NCBI GenBank assembly: GCA_002370555.1
Contig: AP014718.1
Location: forward strand, 2,852,001-2,916,000
Reading direction: 5' to 3'
Source: Arthrobacter sp. Hiyo4
Lineage (GTDB): Bacteria; Actinomycetota; Actinomycetes; Actinomycetales; Micrococcaceae
Length of the DNA: 64,000 nucleotides
Each line of letters starts with the position of its first letter. The stretch's first letter is position 1. The notes below the pieces were generated by a model that saw nothing but the letters and a program-made list of their open reading frames with translations, searched no databases and had not been told where the DNA came from. The translations under genes were made by a program, and so were the position numbers. Below are positions 49,374 through 58,498 of the stretch, piece after piece.

Positions 49374-51045
49374 ACCAGCACGTTGAGCCGAACCCCAGAA
49401 TCTCCAGCGCCACCCGCCGCCAGCTCCTGGCCGGTGCGGCAGCGTTCGCCGTCTCGGGCCTCGCTGCGGCCACCGCGGCACCGGGCTACGCCGCCCAGCT
49501 TGCGGCGTCCGCTGCGACCACGGCATCCGGCGGGGCATCGCCTCTCTCGCGCCCGCGGAACCAGGAGGGCATCGACCGGAAGATCATCAACCGCTGGGCG
49601 CACGACACCTGGCAGTCCCTGGTTGCGATGACCGATCCCGCAACCGGCCTGCCCAGTGACTACATCGGCGAGTCCATCACCGCACCCAAGCGGAGCGGCT
49701 TCACGTCGCCCACCAACATCGGCGGCTACATGTGGAGCACCGTGGTGGCACGCGAGCTGAACATCATCAGCGCCAGCGAGTGCCGCGAGCGGTTGACCCG
49801 CACCCTCACCACTTTGGTCGGTCTGAAGCACCACGAGCCCAGCGGCATGCTTTACAACTGGTACGACGAAGCCACCGGCGAGGTCATCACCGTCTGGCCC
49901 GAGAACGGGAACCCGTGGCGCCGTTTATGTCCAGCGTGGACAACGGCTGGTTCGCCGCGGCCCTCATGGTGGTCCGCAACGCCGAGCCGAAGCTCGCCGG
50001 GCTGGCCAACACCATCCTCGGCAGGATGGACTTCGGGATCTTCTACAACAAGGACGCCCGGCCGGGCGTGGCCGCCGGCCTGCTCCGCGGCGGGTTCTAC
50101 GACGTCAAACCGCCGGTGGAAACGGTCCAGGGCAACTACCTCGGCAAGGGTCCCGACGTTTTCTACACGATGAACCACTATGACGTCACCAACTCCGAGC
50201 CGCGCATCGCCAGCTACATCGGCATCGCCCTGGGCCAGCTTCCGCCCGCGCACTACTTCGCCACCATGCGGGTCTTCCCGGACACGTGCGACTGGTCCTG
50301 GCAGGAGCAGAAGCCGGTCGGCGAGCACCGGACCTACATGGGCATCGACGTCTTTGAAGGCGCCTACACCTATCGCGGCATGCGGATCGTGCCGAGCTGG
50401 GGCGGGGACATGTTCGAGTCGCTGATGCCCGATCTCTTCGTTCCCGAATCCGACTGGGCGCCAAAGGCCTGGGGCGTCAACCACCCTTTGACCGTCCGGG
50501 CGCAGCGCGAGTTCGGGCTGGACGACGCCAAGTACGGCTACTGGGGCTTCTCCCCGGCCAGCCACCCCAACGGCGGATATTCCGAGTGGGGTATGGACAT
50601 CCTGGGCATGAGCAGCGACGGCTACCCGTCCGACGTCGAACGCACCAGCGTGGACATCGGCTTCGAGGGCTGCCGTCCGGCCACCAACCCGACGCCCGCC
50701 TGGGGCGACGGCGTGGTGACCCCGCACGCGGCGTTCCTCGCCATGGAGTACGAACCGCGTCAGGCGTACGACAACCTGGTCAAGATCGAGAAAGACCTCG
50801 GCGCCTATGGCCAAGGCGGATTCTTCGACGCCGTGGCCGTGAAGTCCGGGACCGTCGCCCGGCGCTACCTCTCGCTGGATCAGGCCATGGTGCTGGGCGC
50901 CATCGGCAACGTGTTCGGCAACAACGTGATCCGCCGCAACTTCGTCCAGGGCGAGGTGGAAGCGGTCATCAAGCCGCTCATCGCCGAAGAGGAATTCGGC
51001 GCGGGCCTGATCGGCTATGACGCTCTCTCACTAAACGTGGCTTAA
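49370..51045 (+). CDS. Tat-exported glucoamylase/GH144-like protein (one frameshift)
   Basis: About 558 residues. Tat signal with SSATRRQLLAGAAAFAVSG and an AxA-like site near GYAAQ. The mature domain reads TWQSLVAMTDPATGLPSDYI at its start and ends with a block resembling the Glycoamylase (PF10091/GH144) layout: YGYWGFSPASHPNGGYSEWG, GVVTPHAAFLAMEYEPRQAYDNL, AYGQGGFFDAVAVKSG. GH144 proteins are endo-beta-1,2-glucanases. A break near 49917 (GG for GGG) is present. The last residues, from ALSLNVA on, are encoded by a family B repeat. Family is inferred by pattern, activity untested. Confidence 0.65.
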
Positions 51046-51120
51046 AGCCAAACGCTCTCTCACTTTCCTGAAAAAAGTGAGAGAGCGTTGGCCGAAAACC
51101 CGCAGGAAGTGAGAGAGCGT
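51021..51120. repeat. Family B repeats: CGCTCTCTCACT cluster
   Basis: CGCTCTCTCACT at 51021-51032 (inside the end of the preceding gene), AACGCTCTCTCACTT at 51051-51065, and its inverse AAGTGAGAGAGCGTT at 51075-51089 forming a hairpin with a 9-base loop. A further inverse copy, GAAGTGAGAGAGCGT, is at 51106-51120. The cluster lies between convergent genes and likely terminates both. Family B returns at 53.37-53.41 kb. Confidence 0.75.
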
Positions 51121-51138
51121 CCTGGTACGTGGGTGAGG

Positions 51139-53222
51139 CTAGGCGTCCGTGCGGAACACCTGGATCACGGACGGGCGGGGTGCGCGCACCTGGCCGGGAG
51201 CCGGCGTCGTGCCTTCCGTGACGTAGTCCGGGAAGAAGGAAACCTGCTTCTCGAACGTGCCGTCCTCGCCCGGGTGCTGCACGGCGACGAACACGGTGCG
51301 CTCCTCATCGTGGATGATGGGGCCGCAGGTCTCGGCATCGCGCGGAACAGCCAGGAACTGCTCCACCTTGCCGCGCTCCGCGCCTTCCAAAGTGACCTTG
51401 AAAAGCCCGTCCGCACGGCCGATGCCGGAGGGGGCGCCGTCGGTGGAGATCCAGAGGTTGCCCACGGAGTCGAACGCGAGGTTGTCCGGGCAGGAGATGG
51501 GCGAGACCTGGTCCACCGGGAAGCCGGAGAAGTAGGTGACGTCGCCCTGCTTGGGATCGCCGCAGACCATGAGCAGGTTCCAGGTGAAGGTGGTGGAGGT
51601 CTGGTCCCCGGTCTCGGTGATTTCCACGATGTGGCCGTCGCGGTTCTGGTTGCGCGGGTTGACCTCGGTGGCGCCTTCGTTCGTTCCGGTGCCGCGGTTG
51701 GAGTTGTTGGTGCACGCCACGTAGACCTTGCCCGTGTGGAGGCTGGGCTGCACGTCTTCGCAGCGGTCCATCTTGGTGGGGCCAACCTTGTCGGCCGCGA
51801 GGCGGGTGTAGACCAGGACCTCTTCGACGGTCATGCCCGCAACAGCGGACTTACCGTCCACCACCAGGGCAGCCACTGGCCGACGCCGTCGAACGCTCCA
51901 TCGGCGGGGACGGCCCCGGTGCCGGTGATTTCAGCGGCCGGTGAGTTGCCCGTGAACTTGGCGACGTACAGGTTACCGGCGGAGAGCAGCGTCATGTTGT
52001 GCTTGCGGTCGGCAGCCGTTGTACCTGGACGGTATTTGTCCTTGGAAACGAACTTGTACAGGTAGTCGAACCGCTCGTCGTCGCCGGAGTAGGCCACCAC
52101 GTGGCCGGACTCGGCGATGATGACGTTGGCGCCCTCGTGCTTGAAGCGGCCCAGGGCGGAGTGCTTCTTCGGGGTGGAGGTGGGGTCGAACGGGTCGACT
52201 TCCACGATCCAGCCGAAGCGGTTGGCCTCGTTCTCGTAGCCGGGCTTGCGGGTGTCCCAGCGGTCCTCGTCCAGTTCCCACTGGCGGGCGGTTGGCTTGC
52301 TGGTGATGCCGTAGCGCTTGTCTCCGGCGGAAGTGCCGTTGCCCACGAAGTAGCCCTGGAAGTTTTCCTCGCCGGAGAGGATGGTGCCCCAAGGGGTGGT
52401 TCCGCCGGCGCAGTTGCCCAGGGTGCCCTTGATGGAGCGGCCATCCTTGTCCTCGACGGTCTTGACCAGCGCAGATCCTGCAGCGGGGCCGGTCAGTTCG
52501 TAGACCGTGCTGTTCAGGTAGCGGCGGTTCAGTTCCGCGCCCTTGACGTAGGTCCACGGCTGGTTCTTGTTGTGGCGCTCCAGCTCCACAACGGACAGCC
52601 CATGTGCGGCTGCTCCCACTTTGCGCTGCTGCTCGGCCGGCATGGCGGCAGGGAACATGATGGCGTCGTTGGTGTACTCGTGGTTGGAGAACAGAACGGC
52701 GCGGCGGCCCTTGCTGCCCGGAACCTCAAGGATGTCCGTGTAGTCGTTGTTGTAGCCGAACTGCCTTTCCTGGGCTGCAACCGTCTGGTTGTTCAGGTCC
52801 AGCTCCGGCGCGTCGTTGAAGATGGGATCGCCCCAGCGGATGACCGGCTTCCAGGTGAAGCCTTCCGGCACGGTGACAGCGTCCACCATTGCATCAATCG
52901 AGGGAATGGCGGTGAACTGAAGCTTGGACTTGCCGAAGCCTTCCTTCGCGGCCTTGGAGAGGCCGGCGGCATGTGCGGAATCCGGCGAGGTGACGGCGCT
53001 GCCGAGGACGACGGCGAGGGCACCGGCGGCGCCGAAGCCCAGGGCGGCACGGCGGGACATGGTGGCGGAGGCGATGTCGCGGAAGTAGCTGTTGGAGCTG
53101 GTGTTGCAGACGTCGCCTGCGCAGGCGTTGTCGCACTTCAGGGCACAGGTGACGGCGCTGCGCTTGCCCTTGGTGTGGCCGAGCATCGGCAGCAGGGTGA
53201 ACTTGCGGGCAGTTTCAGACAT
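51139..53222 (-). CDS. phoX: PhoX-family alkaline phosphatase, Tat-exported (one frameshift)
   Basis: About 694 residues, DUF839/PhoX type. The N-terminus shows the long Tat leader with twin arginine in TMSRRAALGFGAAGALAVV. The enzyme region has VLFSNHEYTNDAIMFP, NCAGGTTPWGTILSGEENFQGYF and WIVEVDPFDPTSTPKKHSALGRF, and the C-terminal half has SCPDNLAFDSVGNLWISTDG. Ca/Fe-dependent phosphomonoesterase of the cell surface. A break near 51873 (CCC for CCCC) restores QWLPLVVDGKSAVAG. Flanked on both sides by family B repeats. Confidence 0.9.
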
Positions 53223-53370
53223 GGTTGCCTTCCAAAAAATCGATGCGGTGCCCTCACCCTTTCAGCCGGTTCCAACGGGCAGCCGTCAGCGAGGTGAACC
53301 GGAGGTAAACCCGCCGGTAACCTCCGATGACCTGCGCATATGCGAGAGCGCTGGCGGAAAAGGGGCATCA

Positions 53371-53414
53371 AGTGAGAGAGCGCTGCCCAAAAACCCGCGT
53401 TATGTGAGAGAGCG
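53371..53414 (-). repeat. Family B repeats downstream of menC
   Basis: AGTGAGAGAGCGCT at 53371 and TGTGAGAGAGCGT at 53402-53414, both in the same orientation, with a degenerate copy (CGAGAGCGCT) near 53343. The second copy encodes the last residues of MenC (GRSLT, TAA). Direct orientation, so no hairpin forms between them. Confidence 0.65.
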
Positions 53415-54406
53415 TCCGAGGGCCAGGAGGGCGTGGACGCGGCCCAGGCGCGCCAGCCACCAGTCCCGCCGTTCCGCGGAAGCCGCAAACTGCTCCAGCA
53501 GCCCGGCGTCGGCGGCGACGTCGCGGAGGCGGATGGCGCCGTCGTCGGCCACCAACGGATCCAGCGTGATGTCCGAGGTGAACAGCGACACCGTCCCCAG
53601 CCCGCACGCGTACGGCAGCTCGGGCAGGGCAGCGGCCAGAGCCAGCCCGGCGCGGATGCCAACGGAGGTGTCCAGCGCGGAACTGACGACGGCGGGAAGC
53701 CCGGCGTGCGCCACAATGTCCAGCGCGCGCCGCACTCCCCGAGCGGCGCGACCTTAACAACCAGCAGGTCCGCCGCGCCGGCCCGTGCCACCTTAAGCGG
53801 ATCAGATTCCTTGCGTACGCTTTCGTCGGCCGCGATCAGCACCGGCGTCCCGGCGGCGCGCAACTGCCGCCGCACCTCGGCGAGCCCCTCGATGGTGGGC
53901 ACCGGCTGCTCGGCATATTCAAGTCCGACGGCGGCGAGCCGGGTGAGGGCCCACACTGCAGTGGGAACGTCCCACCCGCCGTTGGCGTCGACCCGGATGG
54001 CGGCGTCCGGCAATGCGGAACGGACGGCGGCGACCCGGGCGGCGTCGTCGTCGAGCGTCTGCCCGTGCTCGGCCACCTTGATCTTGACGGCGTCCACGCG
54101 GCCGAACCGGGCCAGGACCTCCGGCACCCGGTCCGCGGAAACGGCAGGCACGGTGGCGTTGACGGGGATCACCGAACGGACGGGCGAAGGGAAACCGTGC
54201 CAGCTGGCCTCGATGGCGGCGGCGAGCCAGCGGGAGGCTTCGGCGTCAGCGTATTCGGGGAACGGGCAGAACTCGCCCCAGCCGAGCGGGCCGCGCAGCA
54301 GCAGCGTTTCGCGTTCCATGATGCCGCGGAACTTCACCCGCATGGGCAGGCTCACCACATGCGCGGAAGCGAGCAGTTCGTCCAGGGAAGGAAAGGCGGC
54401 GGGCAT
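53400..54406 (-). CDS. menC: o-Succinylbenzoate synthase (one frameshift)
   Basis: About 336 residues, enolase superfamily. Catalytic KxK in AVKIKVAEHG, metal-binding DxN in IRVDANGGWD, LEYAEQPVPT and VLIAADESVRK, all in the expected order. A break near 53737 (GGGG for GGGGG) restores KVAPLGGVRRALDIVAHAG. Fourth step of menaquinone synthesis. The C-terminal GRSLT and the TAA lie inside a family B repeat. Confidence 0.9.
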
Positions 54407-54439
54407 GGATTCACTGTACAAGCAGCGCTAAGCCCGGCC

Positions 54440-54841
54440 TCACCCGGCGTGCACGTACTTCTGCAGGATGTTAGTGGTCTGCCGGGCGCAGCGAACGATC
54501 TGGCGCAGGCGGTCCGCTGCCAGCCGAGGCAGGACCCGGGCGGGCTCAGAATCGAGGGTCTCGTGGTGCAGGGCCCGTTCCAGCTCCATGGCAAGTCCGG
54601 CCAGGCGCTCCGCGCCCACCATCTGGCTGGAGGTCTTGAGGCTGAGGACCGCGTCCATCGCACCGGCCAGGTCGCCGGTGGTCAGGGTCAGACGCAGCTT
54701 TTCAGTCCTGTGGGGCAGGTTGTCGATGAAGTTCTGCACGAAGACTTTCCACACGCCGTCATCGTCCTCGAGCTCTGTCCGCAGCCTGTCCAGGACGTCC
54801 GGATCCAGGAGGGGAAGGGCATTACCGTCGTCCGGCGCCAT
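54440..54841 (-). CDS. HPt-like four-helix protein lacking the phospho-histidine
   Basis: 133 residues, intact. The core segment AMDAVLSLKTSSQMVGAERLAGLAMELE aligns with HPt domains where the usual motif is HxLKGSS; here a leucine stands at the histidine position (LSLKTSS). The rest of the helical pattern is retained. It may be a degenerate or regulatory HPt that cannot carry phosphate. No kinase or receiver gene is adjacent. Confidence 0.65.
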   Translation of the reverse strand: MAPDDGNALPLLDPDVLDRLRTELEDDDGVWKVFVQNFIDNLPHRTEKLRLTLTTGDLAGAMDAVLSLKTSSQMVGAERLAGLAMELERALHHETLDSEPARVLPRLAADRLRQIVRCARQTTNILQKYVHAG

Positions 54842-55029
54842 TGCTGTCCTTCCTGCCCCCAGAAGCGGTGTACCGATGGACGTCTCGCAGGTCCCCCCTA
54901 CGACGCTATGCGGCCGGGGATACCGAAAGCATCAGTAGTAGGTACTCGACTTTTCAGCTCATCGCACTGCATGGCAGATGCGCTGCCCGTCCCTTCCAAT
55001 ACATATCTATATGGGTATACAATTGCGGT

Positions 55030-55362
55030 ATGGCACGGGCAGCAACAACGGCAGATACGTTCAATGCGGTGGCTGAGCCCCGCCGTCGGGAAATCCTGGA
55101 CGCCCTCACTCAAGGCGAGCGCCCGGTCAACGAGCTGGTGACCCTTTTGGGCCTGGCGCAGCCGCACGTGTCACGGCACTTGCGGGTACTGCGCGAGGTG
55201 GGCGCCGTCGTCGTGCGTGACGAAGGCCGGCAGCGGCTCTACCGGCTCAATCCGCTAGCCCTCAAGCCCATCCACGACTGGGTGGCCGGCTACCAGCATC
55301 TCTGGGAGGAGCGCTTCGATCTCCTCGAGGACGTGCTGGAGGATCTCAAAGAAGAGCACTGA
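55030..55362 (+). CDS. ArsR-family regulator
   Basis: 110 residues, intact. Winged helix: FNAVAEPRRREILDALTQGE then NELVTLLGLAQPHVSRHLRVLREVG. No CxC metal site is seen, so it belongs to the non-metal branch that pairs with SRPBCC genes. It is followed 14 bases later by such a gene, a common two-gene operon. An AT-rich stretch (ATACATATCTATATGGGTAT, 55000-55019) before the ATG may be its operator or promoter. Confidence 0.88.
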   Translation: MARAATTADTFNAVAEPRRREILDALTQGERPVNELVTLLGLAQPHVSRHLRVLREVGAVVVRDEGRQRLYRLNPLALKPIHDWVAGYQHLWEERFDLLEDVLEDLKEEH

Positions 55363-55376
55363 AAAGGAGCAGGACA

Positions 55377-55882
55377 ATGGCACAGGCAAGGAGCAGCACC
55401 ATGGATGTGACGTTCCCCAGCGACACGGAAATCCTGATCACGCGGACCCTCAACGCGCCCCCGCACCTCGTTTACCGGGCCTGGACCACGCCGGAGCTCG
55501 TCAGGAAATGGTGGCCGGGCCGGCGCGGGGAGATGACTGTCGCGGACATGGACTTCCGGGTGGGCGGTGCGTGGCGGTACGTCATGGTGGCGCACGGCGA
55601 ATTCGAGGTTGCCTTCCACGGCATATACCGCGAGATTGTGCCCAACGAGCGGATCGTCCACACGGAGGTCATGGAGATGCCGGGCACCGCGCCGGACAGC
55701 GACGAGGGTGCCGTGCTCAATACGGTCACCTTTGACGAGGCCGACGGCGGCGCCACCACCGTGCGGATCCGCACCGATGCGGGAGCAAGGAAGTCCGGGA
55801 CATGATTGCGCAGTCCGGCATGGAAGGCGGCGTGCGCGAGCAGTTCGAGATCCTCGAGGAGCTGGCGGCGTCCCTCACCTAA
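55377..55882 (+). CDS. SRPBCC (AHSA1-like) protein (one frameshift)
   Basis: About 169 residues. START/AHSA1 fold marks: ILITRTLNAPPHLVYRAWTT, LVRKWWPGR and MDFRVGGAWRYVM. A break near 55782 (GGG for GGGG) is repaired to GSKEVRDMIAQSGMEGG and runs to TAA at 55882. AAAAGGAG precedes the ATG. Paired with the ArsR gene upstream. The ligand is unknown. Confidence 0.87.
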
Positions 55883-55901
55883 CGCCTCCCCTCTTTATAA
55901 C

Positions 55902-55966
55902 GCAACGCGGGGTCACGTCCGGCCCGATAAACGAAGATCATTGGGCCCGAAGTGACCCCGCGTTGC
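55902..55966. repeat. Family A palindrome upstream of the MFS gene
   Basis: GCAACGCGGGGTCAC on the left and GTGACCCCGCGTTGC on the right pair perfectly, with a partly paired interior. The loop sequence CCCGATAAACGAAG is shared with the copy at 57159. It follows the SRPBCC stop by 19 bases. Confidence 0.75.
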
Positions 55967-55994
55967 AGTGGGAGGACCTTGTTACACTCCACGG

Positions 55995-57187
55995 TGTGAC
56001 AACTCCAACCCCCTCGCCACGCGCCCCGCTTCAAGCCCCCTGTACGCGGCCGGGTTCGTCACCGCGTTCGGCGCCCACAGCATCGCCGCCGGCATGGGCG
56101 CGCAGAGCGAGAACATCGGCCTGACGCTTCTCAATCTGGGCATCCTGCTGGCCTCTATGACGTTTCCGAGGTCTTCCTCAAGCCGGTTTTCGGCGCCCTG
56201 AGCGACCGGATCGGAACCAAGCCCGTCATCGTCGGCGGCCTCCTGGCCTTCGCGGTACTGTCGCTGATCGGCCTCTGGGCGGCGGATCCGCTGATGCTTG
56301 GACTCGCGCGGCTGGGGCAGGGCGCGGCGGCTTCGGCGTTCTCGCCGGCGTCGTCCGCGATGGTTGCGCGGCTGGCGGGAGGCAAGAAGGCCGGGACCTA
56401 CTTCGGCCGGTACGGTTCGTGGAAGAGCCTGGGGTACGTCATCGGTCCGCTGCTGGGGCGGGCCTGATTCTCGCCGGCGGGTTTGCCCTGCTGTTCGGGG
56501 CCCTCTCGGTGCTGGCGGCGGCCACGGCCGTGTGGGTGCTGGTGTCCGTTCCGCACCTGGCGCCGCTCCCCCGGCAGCGCTACACCGTGCTGGACCTCGC
56601 CCGTCAGGTCACCGAGCGGCGTTTCCTGGTGCCCACGCTGGTGCTGGCGGCCTCCACCGGCGCGCTCGGCGCGGCGATCGGATTCATTCCCGCCCTCGCC
56701 ACCCGGCACGGCCTTGGCCGGTTGCCGGCACGGCCGCGGTCAGTGTCCTGGCCATCACGTCGGTGCTTATCCAGCCCTGGATCGGCAGGCTGCGGGACGA
56801 GCACCGGATCAGCGATAAGAAGGGGACGACGGCGGGACTCCTCCTTACCGCCGCGGCGTCGCACTCATCGCCCTCACCCCGGGTCCGGTCACCCTGTTCC
56901 TTGCCGCGGCAGCCATTGGCGCGGGCGTCGGCCTGGCCACGCCGCTCGGCTTCGCGCATCTGGCCGACACCACGCCGCCGGAGCGGATGGGCCGGACCAT
57001 GGGTTCGGCGGAACTCGGCCGGGAACTCGGCGACGCCGGCGGGCCGCTGCTGGTGGGCGGCATCGCCACCCTCACAGCCCTGCCGTTCGGCCTCGGGGCG
57101 CTGGCATTGCTGGTCGCGGCGGCCAGCCTCCCGCGCCTGCCTGAAGCGCACCTCACAAGCAACGCGAGGTCACTTCCTGCCCGATAA
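55995..57187 (+). CDS. MFS transporter (several frameshifts)
   Basis: About 400 residues. Twelve segments are recoverable, with the family loop FLKPVFGALSDRIGTKPVIVGG (read in two parts) and ARLGQGAAASAFSPASSAM. Breaks fall near 56036, 56157, 56457, 56723 and 56857. The start is taken as GTG at 55995. The C-terminal residues ARSLPAR and the TAA stop lie inside a family A palindrome. The substrate is unknown; no regulator in the same operon is obvious, although the LacI gene follows. Confidence 0.75.
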
Positions 57188-57223
57188 ACGAAGGATATTG
57201 GGCAGGAAGTGACCCCGCGTTGC
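57159..57223. repeat. Family A palindrome at the end of the MFS gene
   Basis: GCAACGCGAGGTCACTTCCT pairs with its complement ending GACCCCGCGTTGC, with one mismatch in 23 bases. The MFS stop codon TAA (57185-57187) lies in the loop. Confidence 0.78.
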
Positions 57224-57272
57224 ATTGATCAGTTGGGGAAGGCGCGCACGCCCCTCCAGGTCCGGGCGCGCC

Positions 57273-57286
57273 TCACACGCGTTAGG
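57273..57286 (+). promoter_or_regulatory. Candidate operator before the fructan LacI gene
   Basis: TCACACGCGTTAGG matches the reverse complement of the two operon sites at 63286 and 63317 (TGACACGTGTTAGG) at 12 of 14 bases. Located 40 bases before the LacI start. Confidence 0.6.
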
Positions 57287-57325
57287 TAGACTGCAGGAAA
57301 TACCGCACGCGGGAGGAAACCCAGC

Positions 57326-58449
57326 ATGAACCGCAAAGCCACAGCACTCGACGTCGCCAAGCTCGCCGGAGTGTCCCGCAGTGCGGTGTCGCTGGTGCTG
57401 AACGGCCGCGGCGACGGGAATGTGGCCAAGGAGAGCCAGATCCGGATCCGTGAAGCGGCGGCCACCCTGAACTACACGCCCAACGCCATCGCCGTGAGCC
57501 TGCGGAACCGCCGGTCGCGGATCATCGGGATCGTCTCGGACCAGGTGGTCACCAGCCCGTTCGACGGCAACATCATCGCCGGGCTGACGCCGTGGCAAGG
57601 TCGCGGGGTTTTGTCACAGTGGTGATGGATACGGAGCTCGACGAGACCCGTGACGAAAGTGCGGTGGCCACGCTGCTGGACCGCCAGGTGGATGGTCTGA
57701 TGTATGTCACCGTGGGCCTGCGCCCGCTGCACGTCCCGCTCAACATGCTGCGGGTGCCGTCGGTGCTGGCCAACTGCTTCGATGACCGACCCGAGGCAGG
57801 CGTTCCCGCCGTCATTCCGGATGAGGTCCGCGGCGGCCGGGAGGCGGCAATGCACCTCCTGGAGCTTGGCCACCGGGACATCGCGTTCCTTGCCGGTGAC
57901 GGCCTCACACCCGCCGCGCCGCGCCGGATCCAGGGCCATCGGGATGCCTTTGAGGCCGCCGGGTTGCCGGTGCGGCCGGGCCGGATCCTCGAAGCTGGCT
58001 GGGACATCGATGCCGGGTTCCACAGTGCCATGAAGCTCCTGGACGGCGTGGCTGCGCCGGACCGGCCCACCGCGATCGTGTGCGCGAACGACCGCCTGGC
58101 CATCGGCGTGGTGCTCGCGGCCAACCGGCTGGGCCTGGCCATCCCGCAGGACCTCTCGATCATGGGGTACGACGACGAATTCCGCATCGCCTCCACCATG
58201 GTCCCGGCGCTCACCACCATGGCACTGCCGCTGCGGGAGATGGGAGCCGCTGCCATGAACGGGCTCCTCCGGGAACTGTCGGAGGAACCGGAGGAGAACG
58301 ACAACAACGGCGGCGCACCGGCCGGACACGACGTGCCAGCCCAGACGCTGGTCCCGTGCCGGCTCGTGGTCCGCGAGTCAACCGGCCCGGTCCCGCCGGC
58401 CGGGCCTGACCCCGGCCCCCTGACAGCAGGACAACGCGGGGTCACATAA
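57326..58449 (+). CDS. LacI-family regulator of the GH32 operon (one frameshift)
   Basis: About 374 residues. Helix-turn-helix ALDVAKLAGVSRSAVSLVLNG, then NYTPNAIAVSLRNRRSRIIGI. Ligand-domain marks VMYVT-like DGLMYVTVGLRPLH and ALVCANDR-like PTAIVCANDRLAIGV. A break near 57592 restores AVARSRGFVTVVMDTELDE. The final residues QRGVT and the TAA stop fall in a family A palindrome. Convergent with the GH32 gene, and its promoter carries a version of the operator found before the GH32 operon. Confidence 0.87.
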
Positions 58450-58494
58450 TGCCCTTCCGAGGCGGTTAATCGGGCATTATGTGACCCCGCGTTG
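58432..58494. repeat. Family A palindrome between convergent LacI and GH32 genes
   Basis: A perfect 23-base inverted repeat beginning CAACGCGGGGTCACATAATG. The LacI stop TAA (58447-58449) is within the left arm, and the GH32 stop is 5 bases beyond the right arm. Likely a shared terminator. Confidence 0.8.
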
Positions 58495-58498
58495 CAAG

